Positions 28,958 through 39,071 of a DNA stretch of 64,000 bases are shown piece after piece. This DNA is from Chlorobaculum tepidum TLS (GTDB taxonomy: Bacteria; Bacteroidota; Chlorobiia; Chlorobiales; Chlorobiaceae). The notes below the pieces were generated by a model. The model was not told the origin of the DNA. It saw nothing but the letters and a program-made list of their open reading frames with translations, and ran no database searches. The stretch lies in contig NC_002932.3 of the NCBI RefSeq assembly GCF_000006985.1, positions 705,501 to 769,500 on the forward strand. The letters are read 5' to 3'. Within the stretch, counting starts at the first letter, position 1; each line of letters starts with the position of its first letter. The translations under genes were made by a program, and so were the position numbers.

Positions 28958-29896
28958 CTATCGCTTCATTCTGACCGCGCGGACGATCATGCTTGAGGCT
29001 CGTTTCGGATTGCGTCCCGCCGCGAGCGATTTGGCGGCGCGAACGCCCGCCCGCGCGATTCCGCTGATTCCGAACGGTTTTCCGTTGATCGAGCGCTCCA
29101 GCTTTTCGCTGTACCAGACGTTGTAGAGTGTGTCGGGTATCCATCTGCCTATGTTAAGGATTGACAGACCGTGCTTTTCAAGCAGCTTCTGGAGCGTGTC
29201 GGGCGAGAAGTGGTAGAGGTGGCGCGGAGCGTCGAGGGCGATCCAGTTGGGGCCGTAGCCGCGAGCGTCGAGGCTTTCGATGTTGGGCACAGCGATGATG
29301 AGCTGGCCGTCTGGCCTCAGCAGCTCGCGGGCTTGGTCGAGCGCTTCGCCGATGCGGTGCAGGTGTTCGAGCGCATGCCAGAAGATGATCCGGTCGAATC
29401 GGCGGCTGTCGAAATCCGCGTCGCACAGGTCGGGTTTTGAAATTCTGAGTCCGGCGCGTCTTGCCGTGGATGCGGCTTGCCGGTCGGTTTCAACGCCGAA
29501 GAGGTTCGTCAGCGGAACGCCGAAATCGCCCCGAATTCGCAAGAGCAGTCGTCCCGTTGAGCATCCGACTTCAAGCACCTGCGTCGCGTCGGCAGGCTTT
29601 TTTATCCCTTTCATTACCATGCTCGCTTTTCCAGCCATAAGAACATCGCTGATCGCAAGATAACATTGGTCACGCAGCGAGCGGGAGTTGGTTTGGTTCA
29701 GGAAAGGGTCGTAGGCTTCTGCAGGGTAGTGGGTCGCCATCTCGTCCGGACCGGGCCGTGGGTTGAGCATGACGAGGCCGGATGCCGATGATTGCACGAG
29801 TTGCCAAGGCTCGCCGTGCAGGTTAAATCGGTCGAGGGCTTGCAGAAAGGGGGTGAACTCCCTGCTTCCAGTGATTGGGCAGGGGACGGTTTCCAT
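28958..29896 (-). CDS. Class I SAM-dependent methyltransferase
   Basis: A 312-residue methyltransferase. The SAM-binding motif I is VLEVGCSTGRLLL at about 108-120, motif II/III is FDRIIFWHALEHL, and then LRPDGQLIIAVPN. The N-terminus starts METVPCPITGS, recalling the CPVC-type zinc-finger start of this Methyltransf_23-like family, but with one cysteine only. Substrate unknown; such enzymes often modify sugars or lipids of the envelope. It may be in a transcript with the HIT gene 9 bases upstream. Confidence 0.85.
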   Translation of the reverse strand: METVPCPITGSREFTPFLQALDRFNLHGEPWQLVQSSASGLVMLNPRPGPDEMATHYPAEAYDPFLNQTNSRSLRDQCYLAISDVLMAGKASMVMKGIKKPADATQVLEVGCSTGRLLLRIRGDFGVPLTNLFGVETDRQAASTARRAGLRISKPDLCDADFDSRRFDRIIFWHALEHLHRIGEALDQARELLRPDGQLIIAVPNIESLDARGYGPNWIALDAPRHLYHFSPDTLQKLLEKHGLSILNIGRWIPDTLYNVWYSEKLERSINGKPFGISGIARAGVRAAKSLAAGRNPKRASSMIVRAVRMKR

Positions 29897-29905
29897 TTTC
29901 CGGAA

Positions 29906-30430
29906 CTACGGCTTTTTCGGTTCGCTTTGAAGCTTCTTGATCGCCTCGCGGAGTTGGATGTAGGTCTGGCGCAGGTCGTTCGAGAGCACCTTGGTTTCGC
30001 CGAGCACCGGCATGAAGTTGGTGTCGCCTTCCCATCGGGGTACGATGTGGAAGTGAATGTGCTCGTCAATGCTACCTCCCGCAACCCGCCCGAGGTTCGC
30101 GCCGAAGTTGAACCCTTGCGGTTTGATGGTCATTTTCAGCGCCTTCATGCAGAGGTTGGACATGTTGAAAATCTCGACCATCGTTTGAGCGTCAAGATCG
30201 CCAAAATCCGGTGTCTGCAAGTAGGGGATGACCATCAGGTGGCCGCAGTTGTACGGGTAGAGGTTCAGGATGGCGAAGCAGAATTCACCCCGGCAAAGCA
30301 CGTAGCGCTCCTCGTCCTGTTCGGGCGGAATGTCGGCGAACACCGATTTGCCCTCCTCTGGAGTGAAAGGCTTTTCTTCCTTGAAGGTCTGCATGTAGAC
30401 GTCGCGCCACGGTGAGTACATTCTTTGCAT
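29906..30430 (-). CDS. HIT family hydrolase
   Basis: A 174-residue HIT-domain nucleotide hydrolase. The catalytic histidine triad is H124-x-H126-x-H128 (HIHFHIVPRW). C-terminal and N-terminal extensions resemble the Ap4A phosphorylase-like HIT proteins of actinobacteria and Chlorobi, with RYVLCRGEFCFAILNLYPYN before the triad. It probably cleaves dinucleoside polyphosphates or AMP conjugates. Confidence 0.88.
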   Translation of the reverse strand: MQRMYSPWRDVYMQTFKEEKPFTPEEGKSVFADIPPEQDEERYVLCRGEFCFAILNLYPYNCGHLMVIPYLQTPDFGDLDAQTMVEIFNMSNLCMKALKMTIKPQGFNFGANLGRVAGGSIDEHIHFHIVPRWEGDTNFMPVLGETKVLSNDLRQTYIQLREAIKKLQSEPKKP

Positions 30431-30571
30431 AGGGAATTTCTGCTAATCTGTTGCGCTATCCGGTTGCTGCGTTTATCCCGCCAAGTCGGGACAGTGATGA
30501 TTATGAGAGTTTCCGGGAATGCCCTAGTGGCAGGGAAAAAAGATGCATTGAAAAACCAGAATGCCGTTGTG

Positions 30572-30655
30572 TACCAAAGGTGGGACTCGAACCCACACGA
30601 GCTTGCGCCCACTGGATTTTGAGTCCAGCGCGTCTACCAGTTCCGCCACTTTGGC
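30572..30655 (-). tRNA. tRNA-Leu (anticodon CAA)
   Basis: Class II tRNA with a long variable arm. Acceptor GCCAAAG/CTTTGGT; anticodon stem CTGGA/TCCAG with loop CTCAAAA, anticodon CAA. CCA is not encoded. Confidence 0.95.
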
Positions 30656-30681
30656 ATGAGATTCAATGAACAGATGAACAG

Positions 30682-30763
30682 TGCGAGAGAAGGGACTCGA
30701 ACCCTTACGCCTCACGGCACTAGTTCCTAAGACTAGCGTGTATACCAATTTCACCACTCTCGC
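30682..30763 (-). tRNA. tRNA-Leu (anticodon TAG)
   Basis: Acceptor GCGAGAG/CTCTCGC; anticodon stem CTAGT/ACTAG with loop CTTAGGA, anticodon TAG. It has a long variable arm, lacks encoded CCA, and lies upstream of tRNA-Leu(CAA) on the same strand. Confidence 0.95.
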
Positions 30764-31082
30764 TTCATGAAGCGCTAATATACGTGGTTTCAGGATATTA
30801 TAAAGATTTTGATCGAATTTTCCCGATTTTGTCCCGATGAGGGAAAAAATCCTTTTGGATGCGATTCCAGCCAAAACCGGGATCGCTACCCAAACAGATT
30901 TGCCTGGTTTCAGATGGCGATTTCGAGACCGTAAATCTACGAATCAATGCCTGCAAAAGCTGAGGCAGGCGCGGGTTCGCTTCGGCGTTCTCCTGTTTTC
31001 GCTTTCTCAGGGAAAGGATTATCTTCATTAGCGCTTGAAATGCGCCATCTGGATCATTCACCATCATTTTGCCTGGTTTTTA
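30764..31082. other. Intergenic region between tRNA-Leu and the PAP2-like gene
   Basis: 319 bases without a convincing gene. An open frame continues upstream of the PAP2-like protein from 31035 (TTG) but its sequence is not protein-like. The promoters of the tRNA-Leu pair (minus strand) must lie here. Confidence 0.5.
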
Positions 31083-31676
31083 ATGCAGCTCGATACACGC
31101 CGGTTCGCCTCTCTGGTCTCATGGATCATCAGTCCTGTCGTCGTGGCCCCGGCAGTTTATCTGCTTATTGTTCTGTATCGTTATTCGGCTACATCCAGTC
31201 ATCTCGACTGGTTTCTGGTGCTGTTTCTTTCGGCCACGATTGTTCCGATGTTCCTGATTTACGGACTCAAGAAGATCGGCCGGGTTTCGGATTACAATAT
31301 CACTTTCCGGGAGCAGCGATTCCTGCCGCTGCTGGTGCTGGTTGGGGTCAATCTCGTTGGCTACGAGCTGATGAAGCAGCTCGACGCGCCGCGATTTCTC
31401 TCGGCGATTCTGCTTTTCAATGCCGTCAATACGGTCTTCATCCTCTTGGTCACGCTTCAGTGGAAAATCAGCATTCATCTCTTTTCCCTGACCTCGTCTA
31501 TCGCGCTGCTCGTGCTCTCCTTCGGGCTGCCCGCGCTGGTGTTGCTCTGCTTCGTGCCGCTCCTGATGTGGTCGCGCATTTATCTCAAGGCCCATAACTT
31601 TATGCAGACGCTTGTTGGCAGCATCATCGGTTTTCTGCTGATGTACGGTGAATTCAAATGGTGGCTTGCACTGTGA
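31083..31676 (+). CDS. Membrane protein of the PAP2-like superfamily
   Basis: A 197-residue integral membrane protein with about six helices. WKISIHLFSLTS (about 127-138) and RIYLKAHNFMQTLVGSIIGF near the C-terminus match the C2 and C3 blocks of PAP2-like phosphatases. The first block is not clear, so activity is uncertain. The next gene starts within its last codons, so the two are coupled. The ATG at 31083 lacks a good ribosome-binding site. Confidence 0.7.
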   Translation: MQLDTRRFASLVSWIISPVVVAPAVYLLIVLYRYSATSSHLDWFLVLFLSATIVPMFLIYGLKKIGRVSDYNITFREQRFLPLLVLVGVNLVGYELMKQLDAPRFLSAILLFNAVNTVFILLVTLQWKISIHLFSLTSSIALLVLSFGLPALVLLCFVPLLMWSRIYLKAHNFMQTLVGSIIGFLLMYGEFKWWLAL

Positions 31677-32725
31677 GTAAACGGCGTTACAGCGTGGTGC
31701 TGGTGACATACGGGGAGGTCGAGAAGCTTTCAGTGCGCGCGCTCTGGCCGAGTTCCCGGAAGATCATCGAGGTGATTACCCGCAAGATCGTTCCCCTGCC
31801 GAAGCTGCTTCTCTACATGATTGCCGATTACCGTTCGGCTAAGCACTATCTTGACTGGAAGCTGCACTGCTACCGCTCACGACTGGTGGAGATCAATCGC
31901 AGGCAGGCGCTTGGCGTGGAGGCAGCGCTCCGGCGCAATCCGCGATTTGCCGGAGAGAACGACGAAATCGAGGTGGCTGACGCATACTATTTTGTAAAGC
32001 CATATCTCGAAGAGGTGCTTGATCGCTTCTGGAGCCGTTCGTATGGGATTGTTGTTGTGCCCATGATACCGGTCGAGTCTGCCTTTTCGTGCGGCCCGGC
32101 GTGCCAGATGGTGACCGATCACTTTGGCGAAAATCATCTTGGCCTGGTAAGAGTGGTGCGCGGTCTCTGGAAGGACGATGAACTGCATCGTCTTTATCTG
32201 GATCACCTGTTCTCGTCGCTTCCGGCAGCGTGGCAAGGGGCAAAGGGCGGTGAGAAACAGGGACTTGTGCTGGTCATTCACGGCACGATCGTCAAAAATC
32301 GCAAAGGTGAAAAGCCCTCCGTTTTTACCGGCCTCGATGAAACGATGGAGTTTTTCCGGCTGATGAAAGAAAAAATCATGGCCGATCCCCGCAACGTGTT
32401 CGGCGAAGTGAAGCTCGGCTGCCTGAACCACAGCAGAGGGGGAGAGTGGACACCCGAAACCGTCGAACTGGCGCTCGACGAGTTTGCCCGTGAAGGATTT
32501 CGTTCGGTGGCGATGTTTCCTTTCGGCTATTTTGCCGACAACAGCGAGACCGATTACGAGGCCAAAAAGCTGCTCGACCGTTCGTCCGCCGACCGGAAGC
32601 ACTATATTCCCTGCGTGAACGATTCACCGGTGTTCGCCGCGTGGCTGGCGTCGAGGATCGCCACCGAGATCGAACGGCTCGACGTCCAGCGCGAGGTTTT
32701 CAGCGATGGCCCGTCAAGGAAATGA
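31658..32725 (+). CDS. Ferrochelatase family protein
   Basis: A protein of about 350 residues with ferrochelatase-like features. The catalytic histidine region is VLVIHGTIVKN and the acidic metal-site region is FGYFADNSETDYEAK, equivalent to the H and E motifs of HemH, which inserts Fe2+ into protoporphyrin. The N-terminal 90 residues are unusual. Chlorobi make cytochromes and must have a ferrochelatase; this may be it or a divergent chelatase. The start is either ATG 31658 (18-base overlap) or GTG 31673 (GTGA overlap with the PAP2 stop). The TPR gene follows with an ATGA overlap. Confidence 0.65.
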   Translation: MVACTVSKRRYSVVLVTYGEVEKLSVRALWPSSRKIIEVITRKIVPLPKLLLYMIADYRSAKHYLDWKLHCYRSRLVEINRRQALGVEAALRRNPRFAGENDEIEVADAYYFVKPYLEEVLDRFWSRSYGIVVVPMIPVESAFSCGPACQMVTDHFGENHLGLVRVVRGLWKDDELHRLYLDHLFSSLPAAWQGAKGGEKQGLVLVIHGTIVKNRKGEKPSVFTGLDETMEFFRLMKEKIMADPRNVFGEVKLGCLNHSRGGEWTPETVELALDEFAREGFRSVAMFPFGYFADNSETDYEAKKLLDRSSADRKHYIPCVNDSPVFAAWLASRIATEIERLDVQREVFSDGPSRK

Positions 32726-33330
32726 ACAAACAACAGCAGAGCATGAATACCAATAGATCTGCTCAGGAGATGAGCGAAACGTCGCCGGAGTACGAGCAGA
32801 AGTACCAACAGGCGATTGATTGTATCGAGAATCAGGAATACGGCCAGGCGATTTCGATACTCGACGAGCTTGCCGGGGAAGCGTCGCGCGACGCGAAGCT
32901 GCGCTATGCGCGCGCCGTGGCGCTGCTTTCCAACGGGGAGTACCGGCGCGCGGGCACTGACCTTGCGTTCACGGTTGCGCTCGACCGGTCGAATCTTGAG
33001 GCGTACCGGCATCTTGGTTTCGTTCTGCTGACCATGGGCAAGGAGGAGGCGGCCATCAAGGTGCTCGAAGAGGCGCTCCGGCGTGATCCCTGTTTCGTGG
33101 AGGCGTGGTGTGTGCTGGCCGATGTCCACATGGATCTCGGTGAGCACGACAAAGCGCTCGACGCGCTCGACAGGGCGCACGAGCTTCAGCCCGGCAATGC
33201 CGAGGTGCACTGCAAGCTGGCCATGTACTATATGTCGCGGGGAGACATGCGCGGTCTTCGAGCCGAGTACGAGGTGCTTAGGGAGATCGAGCCGGACGTG
33301 GCTGCCCAGATTGCCGAGCTGCTGCCGTGA
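32722..33330 (+). CDS. Tetratricopeptide-repeat protein
   Basis: A 202-residue soluble protein made of about four to five TPR units (residues about 25-195), for example ALRRDPCFVEAWCVLADVHM and KALDALDRAHELQPGNAEVH. TPRs are protein-protein scaffolds, so partners are unknown. Start ATG 32722 overlaps the previous stop as ATGA with AAGGA upstream. The three-gene unit PAP2-like, ferrochelatase-like and TPR appears translationally coupled. Confidence 0.82.
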   Translation: MNKQQQSMNTNRSAQEMSETSPEYEQKYQQAIDCIENQEYGQAISILDELAGEASRDAKLRYARAVALLSNGEYRRAGTDLAFTVALDRSNLEAYRHLGFVLLTMGKEEAAIKVLEEALRRDPCFVEAWCVLADVHMDLGEHDKALDALDRAHELQPGNAEVHCKLAMYYMSRGDMRGLRAEYEVLREIEPDVAAQIAELLP

Positions 33331-33385
33331 TGTATGGTAAATAATATGGCAGGGTCTTGAACTCACTCAAAACAATCAGATTGCG

Positions 33386-33637
33386 ATGAAACTGTTTCCG
33401 GACGAAGACAAAAAAAAGAATTTCATGAAACGGGGGCTTCCGGTCGTTCTTGCGGTTGTCTGGACGCCCATAATCTGGATGGTTCTGGCGGCCTTTCTCG
33501 GGCCCGCGATGGAACGGGTCATCGGCGTATGGCAGGTGACTGTTGCTATACTCGCCGTTGCTACATTGTTGGCAATGGTTGCGCTGATCCGGTTGTTTAA
33601 AACGCTCGGTTTAAAAATATTTGACAATATCGGTTGA
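33386..33637 (+). CDS. Small two-helix membrane protein
   Basis: 83 residues: a charged N-terminus (FPDEDKKKNFMKRG), then two membrane helices (about 18-38 and 48-70). Not recognised. A possible AtpI-like form was considered, but no ATP synthase genes adjoin. It lies upstream of the nuo promoter region. Confidence 0.55.
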   Translation: MKLFPDEDKKKNFMKRGLPVVLAVVWTPIIWMVLAAFLGPAMERVIGVWQVTVAILAVATLLAMVALIRLFKTLGLKIFDNIG

Positions 33638-33852
33638 TTTTTTAATAAAGATCATTTATTTGTCGCCTTTGCTTTAAAAAAAACGGATTAGGTGAATTTT
33701 GCGATATTTGGTCTGCCCTGAAAAAATCAGCTTTTTATCTGAAGATTGAGAAGATTTTTTTATATTGGCGGCACCTGATTTAGCGGCCCTTCAAGCCTGT
33801 CAGAAAAAGGGAACTTGTTACTCCCTTTACCAATAAAGTCAAACAACAGAAC

Positions 33853-34284
33853 ATGGATCAGACGTTAAGCGGTTTCGGTACCGTATTCGTGTTTCTCGTA
33901 CTCGGTATTGTGTTCGTCGTAGGTGGTTACCTGACGGCGAGAATGCTCAGGCCGAGCAGACCCAACCCCGAAAAGAATTCTACCTACGAGTGCGGCGAGC
34001 ATGCTGTCGGCAGCGCGTGGGTCAAGTTCAATATCCGATTTTATGTCGTTGCCCTCATTTTTATCATTTTCGACGTTGAAGTCGTCTTCCTCTATCCCTG
34101 GGCTACGGTTTTCAAACAGCTTGGCGCTTTCGCGCTGGTTGAAGTGCTGATTTTCGTCGGTATTCTTGTACTCGGACTTGTCTATGCCTGGGTCAAGGGT
34201 GACCTGGACTGGGTTCGCCCGACTCCAAATATCCCGAAAATGCCGGAGATGCCTGTTCGTCGCTCCGGCAAGGCGAACGGATAA
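33853..34284 (+). CDS. nuoA: NADH-quinone oxidoreductase subunit A
   Basis: First gene of an 11-gene complex I-like operon. 143 residues with three membrane helices; the conserved [23 protein letters not shown] loop (about 41-63) and [12 protein letters not shown] in the second helix are diagnostic. NuoA sits near the quinone site. The 215 bases upstream are AT-rich and presumably hold the operon promoter, which I could not pinpoint. Confidence 0.96.
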
Positions 34285-34311
34285 TCTTTCAATCATCATC
34301 GATTTTACGCT

Positions 34312-34881
34312 ATGGGTTTGCTTGACGCCAGAATATCGAACCGCAACGTGCTGGTGACTTCGGTTGACAACGTGATGAACTGGGCTCGCCTCTCCTCCCT
34401 TTGGCCGATGGGTTTTGGTCTGGCCTGCTGCGCTATTGAGATGATGGCCACCAACGCTTCGAACTACGATCTCGAACGTTTCGGTATTTTTCCTCGTTCG
34501 TCGCCCCGCCAGTCTGACCTCATGATCGTGGCCGGAACGGTCACCATGAAGATGGCCGAGAGGGTGGTGACGCTTTACGAACAGATGCCCGAACCGCGCT
34601 ATGTGCTGTCGATGGGAAGCTGCTCGAACAGTGGCGGACCCTACTGGCATCATGGTTACCATGTGCTCAAAGGTGTTGATCGTATCATTCCGGTCGATGT
34701 GTACGTTCCCGGCTGTCCTCCGCGCCCCGAGGCGCTGATCGGCGGCCTGATGAAAATCCAGGAGCTGATCCGGATGGAGGGACTTGGCATTTCTCGCCAG
34801 GATGCCCTGAAGAAGCTTGCAGGAAAGCGTGTTGATCCGCAGCAGGTGATCGACCAGGTTCGCAAGTCGGCTACGGCATAA
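34312..34881 (+). CDS. nuoB: NADH-quinone oxidoreductase subunit B
   Basis: Carries the N2 [4Fe-4S] cluster next to the quinone pocket. 189 residues. Cluster ligands C39, C40, C104 and C135 are all present ([32 protein letters not shown]). It lies 27 bases after nuoA. Confidence 0.97.
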   Translation: MGLLDARISNRNVLVTSVDNVMNWARLSSLWPMGFGLACCAIEMMATNASNYDLERFGIFPRSSPRQSDLMIVAGTVTMKMAERVVTLYEQMPEPRYVLSMGSCSNSGGPYWHHGYHVLKGVDRIIPVDVYVPGCPPRPEALIGGLMKIQELIRMEGLGISRQDALKKLAGKRVDPQQVIDQVRKSATA

Positions 34882-34910
34882 CCACTATTATCTATCAAGA
34901 ATTCAAGGGA

Positions 34911-35432
34911 ATGGAAGAAGCAGCAAACCAGATGTCGCCAGCGGTGCAGCAGAGCAAAGCCGCTTATGATAATATAAAGGAGCGATTTGGCGATGCGATA
35001 TCGGAGTTCGACGCCAATCCGACCATGCCGTTCTTCGAGGTGCTTGATGTCAGCAAGTGGGTGGACATTGCGCTTTACATGCGTGACAACTCTCTTCTGC
35101 AGTTCAACTACCTTGCCTGCCTGTCGGGCGTGGACTATCCCGAAGAGCAGAAGCTTGGCATCGTCTGCAATTTGGAGTGCATCGGCAAATACACCCACAA
35201 GATTGCTGTCAAGGTCAAGTGTCCGCGTGATGGCGGCTCGATTCCGTCCGTCTCGTGCGTATGGCACACCGCGAACTGGCACGAACGCGAAGCCTACGAT
35301 ATGTACGGCATGGTTTTCGAAGGGCACCCCGACCTGCGAAGGATCCTCTGTCCGGAAGACTGGACCGGTTTTCCGCTTCGCAAGGATTACCAGGTTCAGG
35401 AGACCTATCACGGCATCAAGGTTCCGTATTGA
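34911..35432 (+). CDS. nuoC: NADH-quinone oxidoreductase subunit C
   Basis: Peripheral-arm subunit without cofactors. 173 residues. The family signature HEREAYDMYGMVFEGHPDLRRIL with the following PEDWTGFPLRKDY is complete. It is separate from NuoD, unlike the NuoCD fusion in Escherichia coli. Confidence 0.96.
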   Translation: MEEAANQMSPAVQQSKAAYDNIKERFGDAISEFDANPTMPFFEVLDVSKWVDIALYMRDNSLLQFNYLACLSGVDYPEEQKLGIVCNLECIGKYTHKIAVKVKCPRDGGSIPSVSCVWHTANWHEREAYDMYGMVFEGHPDLRRILCPEDWTGFPLRKDYQVQETYHGIKVPY

Positions 35433-35465
35433 CGCCATAACCCGTAAACAAGCATTTTCCGAGTC

Positions 35466-36668
35466 ATGCAGGAATTAGGCAAAGCTGAAACGAACTCCAC
35501 CAGGATCATCCGTCAGGACGACAAGCGCGTCACTATCGAAAAGGATCTCGATACCGAACATATGGTGCTCAGCATGGGGCCGCAGCACCCGTCAACGCAC
35601 GGCGTGCTCCGTCTCGAATGCATCACCGACGGTGAAGTGGTCGTCGAGGCCGAGCCGTACCTCGGCTATCTCCACCGCTGTTTCGAGAAGCATTGCGAAA
35701 AGATTGACTATCCGGCCATCGTGCCCTATACCGACAGGATGGACTACCTTGCCGGCATGAACAACGAGCTGGCTTACTGCATCACCGTCGAGAAGTTGCT
35801 TGACATCGAAATTCCCCGCCGTGTCGAATTTATCCGTGTCATCGTCGCTGAGCTGAACAGGATCGCTTCGCACCTGGTGGCCATTGGCACTTACGCTATA
35901 GACCTTGGCGCTTTCACACCGTTCCTCTTCTGCTTCCGCGATCGAGAGCACATCATGAGCCTGCTCGAATGGATCTCCGGTGCGCGTATGCTCTATAACT
36001 ATATCTGGATCGGTGGTCTTGCCTATGATGTTCCTGCCGATTTCAAGACGCGTGTTGCCGAGTTTGTCACCTACTTCAGGCCGAAAGCCAAAGAGTTGTA
36101 CCAGCTCTTGACAGAGAACGAGATTTTCGTCAAGCGCACGTACGACATTGGCATCATGCCTGCCGACGTAGCGATCAACTATGGCTGGAGCGGTCCGATG
36201 CTTCGTGGTTCCGGCGTCAAGTGGGATCTGCGCCGCAACGATCCCTATTCGGTCTATCCCGAACTTGATTTCGATGTTCCGGTACCGGACGGCAAGTTCT
36301 CCGTTGTCGGTGACTGCCTGTCGCGCCATCTGGTTCGCGCGCTCGAAATGGAGGAGAGTCTCAAAATCATCGAGCAGTGTCTCGACAAAATGCCGGAAGA
36401 GCCGAACTTCAACTCGCGGGCGCTTATTCCCAAGAAGATTAGGCCCAAGGCTGGCGAGGTCTATGGCCGTGCCGAGAATCCGCGTGGAGAGCTTGGCTAC
36501 TACATCGTCAGCGATGGAAAATCGACCAGCCCGGTGCGCTGCAAGGCCCGTTCGTCGTGCTTCGTCAACCTGTCGGCGATGAAGGATCTTTCGAAGGGGC
36601 AGCTGATTCCCGATCTGGTGGCCATCATTGGCAGCATCGATATCGTGCTGGGTGAAGTTGACCGCTGA
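35466..36668 (+). CDS. nuoD: NADH-quinone oxidoreductase subunit D
   Basis: 49-kDa subunit forming the quinone pocket with NuoB. 400 residues. [13 protein letters not shown] near residue 40 contains the quinone-interacting histidines. [11 protein letters not shown] and the C-terminal [19 protein letters not shown] are typical. It descends from hydrogenase large subunits but lacks their nickel cysteines, as expected. Confidence 0.96.
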   Translation: MQELGKAETNSTRIIRQDDKRVTIEKDLDTEHMVLSMGPQHPSTHGVLRLECITDGEVVVEAEPYLGYLHRCFEKHCEKIDYPAIVPYTDRMDYLAGMNNELAYCITVEKLLDIEIPRRVEFIRVIVAELNRIASHLVAIGTYAIDLGAFTPFLFCFRDREHIMSLLEWISGARMLYNYIWIGGLAYDVPADFKTRVAEFVTYFRPKAKELYQLLTENEIFVKRTYDIGIMPADVAINYGWSGPMLRGSGVKWDLRRNDPYSVYPELDFDVPVPDGKFSVVGDCLSRHLVRALEMEESLKIIEQCLDKMPEEPNFNSRALIPKKIRPKAGEVYGRAENPRGELGYYIVSDGKSTSPVRCKARSSCFVNLSAMKDLSKGQLIPDLVAIIGSIDIVLGEVDR

Positions 36669-36715
36669 CCGTTTTCAAGACAACACTTTTATTTCAAGAA
36701 GGTTCGCCTATTGAT

Positions 36716-37795
36716 ATGAGTTCATCACCATCTCTCAATACCTGGTCCGACGCCCTTTCAGGTTTCTCCATCGGCTGGTTTCCGCTCGGGCTGGTTATCG
36801 TTGCGGCTATTCCGCTCGTGTTCATCGCACTCTACGCGCTGACCTACGGTGTGTATGGCGAGCGCAAGATTTCAGCTTTCATGCAGGACAGGCTTGGTCC
36901 TATGGAGGTTGGTTTCTGGGGTCTTCTGCAGACGCTTGCCGATATTCTGAAGCTTCTCCAGAAAGAGGATATCGTGCCGACCGTGGCCGACAAATTCCTT
37001 TTCGTGATCGGCCCCGGCATCCTGTTCGTTGGTTCGTTCCTTGCCTTTGCAGTCTTGCCCTTTGGCCCGGCCTTCATCGGCGCAGACCTGAATGTTGGTC
37101 TGTTCTACGCTGTCGGCATCGTGGCTATCGAGGTGGTCGGTATCCTTGCCGCCGGCTGGGGTTCGAACAACAAGTGGGCGCTTTACGGCGCGGTTCGCAG
37201 CGTCGCCCAGATTGTCAGCTATGAAATTCCTGCTTCCATCGCTCTCCTGTGCGCCGCCATGCTGGCCGGCACTCTGAGCATGCAGCAGATTATCCTGATG
37301 CAGGCCGGCCCGAATGGCTTCCTGCACTGGTTCCTCTTCACCAATCCGATCGCGTGGCTGCCTTTTCTGATCTACTTTATCTCCTCGCTTGCCGAGACCA
37401 ACCGCGCACCGTTCGATATTCCTGAGGCTGAATCCGAGCTGGTTGCTGGCTACTTCACCGAGTATAGCGGCATGAAGTTCGCCGTGATCTTCCTGGCCGA
37501 GTATGGCAGCATGTTCATGGTGTCGGCGATCATCTCCATCGCGTTCCTCGGCGGCTGGACTTCGCCGCTGCCGAACATCGGCGGTCTCGAACTGAACACC
37601 ATGACCAGCGGTCCGGTTTGGGGTGCCTTCTGGATCATCATGAAAGGATTCTTCTTCATTTTCGTGCAGATGTGGCTTCGCTGGACGCTTCCCCGACTCA
37701 GGGTTGACCAGCTCATGTATCTCTGCTGGAAGGTGTTGACGCCTTTTTCCCTGGTTTCATTTGTGCTGACAGCCATCTGGGTGATCAACCATTAA
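36716..37795 (+). CDS. nuoH: NADH-quinone oxidoreductase subunit H
   Basis: Membrane subunit linking the quinone pocket to the proton pumps. 359 residues with about eight helices. [18 protein letters not shown] and the loop [20 protein letters not shown] are diagnostic. Confidence 0.96.
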   Translation: MSSSPSLNTWSDALSGFSIGWFPLGLVIVAAIPLVFIALYALTYGVYGERKISAFMQDRLGPMEVGFWGLLQTLADILKLLQKEDIVPTVADKFLFVIGPGILFVGSFLAFAVLPFGPAFIGADLNVGLFYAVGIVAIEVVGILAAGWGSNNKWALYGAVRSVAQIVSYEIPASIALLCAAMLAGTLSMQQIILMQAGPNGFLHWFLFTNPIAWLPFLIYFISSLAETNRAPFDIPEAESELVAGYFTEYSGMKFAVIFLAEYGSMFMVSAIISIAFLGGWTSPLPNIGGLELNTMTSGPVWGAFWIIMKGFFFIFVQMWLRWTLPRLRVDQLMYLCWKVLTPFSLVSFVLTAIWVINH

Positions 37796-37849
37796 TCGTG
37801 AGGCTGGCTCAAGAGAGAATACAAAGGCAAGCAAGACGAACAACAAACT

Positions 37850-38500
37850 ATGAGTGAGTACTTCAGCAATATAAAGACCAGTGTGACCACCATCGCGACC
37901 GGCATGGGCATCACCCTCAAGCACTTCTTCAATGCGGTCAAGCGCAAGGGAGATGCGGGTATCGACGATGCCGACTATTTTCGCCAGGTTGACGGTCTGT
38001 GCACCTTGCAGTATCCGAAGGAGGCGATTCCGACGCCGCCGCATGGCCGTTACCGGCTGTATTGCAACATCAACGACTGCATCGGCTGCAAGCAGTGCGA
38101 ACGCGCCTGTCCGGTGGAGTGCATCACCATCGAAACCATCAAGACGACCAGCGATGATCTGGAAGCTTGCGGCAAAACCTCCGGCGGACAGCAGAAGCGC
38201 ATGTGGGTGCCGGTTTTCGACATCGATTTGGCCAAGTGCATGACCTGCGGCATCTGCCAGAGTGTTTGCCCGACCGACTGCCTCTATCATACACCCGTCG
38301 CCGACTTCTCGGAGTTTGACGTCAGCAATATGATGTACCACTTCGGTAACCTCTCGAAGATCGAGGCCGAAGCCAAAAGGAAAAAGCTTGCCGAACAGCA
38401 GGCCCAGGCGGCAAAGGAGAAAGCCGCGGCTGGCGGCGCTCCGGCACCGAAACCGGCTCCAAAGGCCGCTCCGCAGCCGAACCCGGGCGACGCCCGGTAA
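37850..38500 (+). CDS. nuoI: NADH-quinone oxidoreductase subunit I, with Ala/Pro-rich tail
   Basis: Two [4Fe-4S] clusters passing electrons toward NuoB. 216 residues. First motif ligands C77, C80, C83 and C87; second motif C130, C133, C136 and C140, both followed by Pro. The last 45 residues are a low-complexity Lys/Ala/Pro tail absent from most NuoI. With NuoEFG missing, this subunit is a plausible docking point for ferredoxin (inference). Confidence 0.96.
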   Translation: MSEYFSNIKTSVTTIATGMGITLKHFFNAVKRKGDAGIDDADYFRQVDGLCTLQYPKEAIPTPPHGRYRLYCNINDCIGCKQCERACPVECITIETIKTTSDDLEACGKTSGGQQKRMWVPVFDIDLAKCMTCGICQSVCPTDCLYHTPVADFSEFDVSNMMYHFGNLSKIEAEAKRKKLAEQQAQAAKEKAAAGGAPAPKPAPKAAPQPNPGDAR

Positions 38501-38540
38501 GCATCCGGAAGGAATTGATTACCAACAAGTGCAGATAACC

Positions 38541-39062
38541 ATGAATCAACTGACCATCGCCATCATCTTCTACATCTTCGCGGCCGTTACGGTACTGTCG
38601 GCGGCGTTTGTGGTCTTTTCGAAAAATGTCATCTACTCGGCATTCTCGCTGCTCTTTACCTTTTTCGGTGTCGCGGCTCTCTATGTTTTTCTGAGCGCGG
38701 ACTTCATCGCTGTGACCCAGGTGGTCGTCTATGTCGGCGGCATTCTGGTGCTCCTGCTTTTCGGTGTTATGTTCACCAACACCATCATGTCAACCGAGCT
38801 GAAGGCTGACGTGCTGAACGTCGTGCCAGGCATTCTTCTGACGCTGCTCCTGATTGTTGGTATGCTTTTCACCTTCTACACAACCGGAAGCTGGATGCCG
38901 GGTGAGATGCAGCTCAATGGCAGCGTGGTGCAGAGCATCGGTCTTGAAACCATGTCGCGCTACATGCTGCCGTTTGAAATGTTCTCCATCGTACTGCTGG
39001 TCGCCCTGCTTGGCGCTGCTTACCTGGCCCGCTACGACAAGGCAAACAAAAAAGAACATTAA
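38541..39062 (+). CDS. nuoJ: NADH-quinone oxidoreductase subunit J
   Basis: 173-residue membrane subunit with five helices. FFGVAALYVFLSADFIAVTQ and VVYVGGILVLLLF are family hallmarks. Start ATG 38541 rather than the longer frame, which runs back through the nuoI tail. Confidence 0.94.
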   Translation: MNQLTIAIIFYIFAAVTVLSAAFVVFSKNVIYSAFSLLFTFFGVAALYVFLSADFIAVTQVVVYVGGILVLLLFGVMFTNTIMSTELKADVLNVVPGILLTLLLIVGMLFTFYTTGSWMPGEMQLNGSVVQSIGLETMSRYMLPFEMFSIVLLVALLGAAYLARYDKANKKEH

Positions 39063-39071
39063 GGAGTCTTC

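Noticed and set aside
33638-33852. Exact promoter of the nuo operon
   Set aside because: TATATT at 33761 is a fair -10 box, but no -35 box lies at a proper distance, so no site is claimed.
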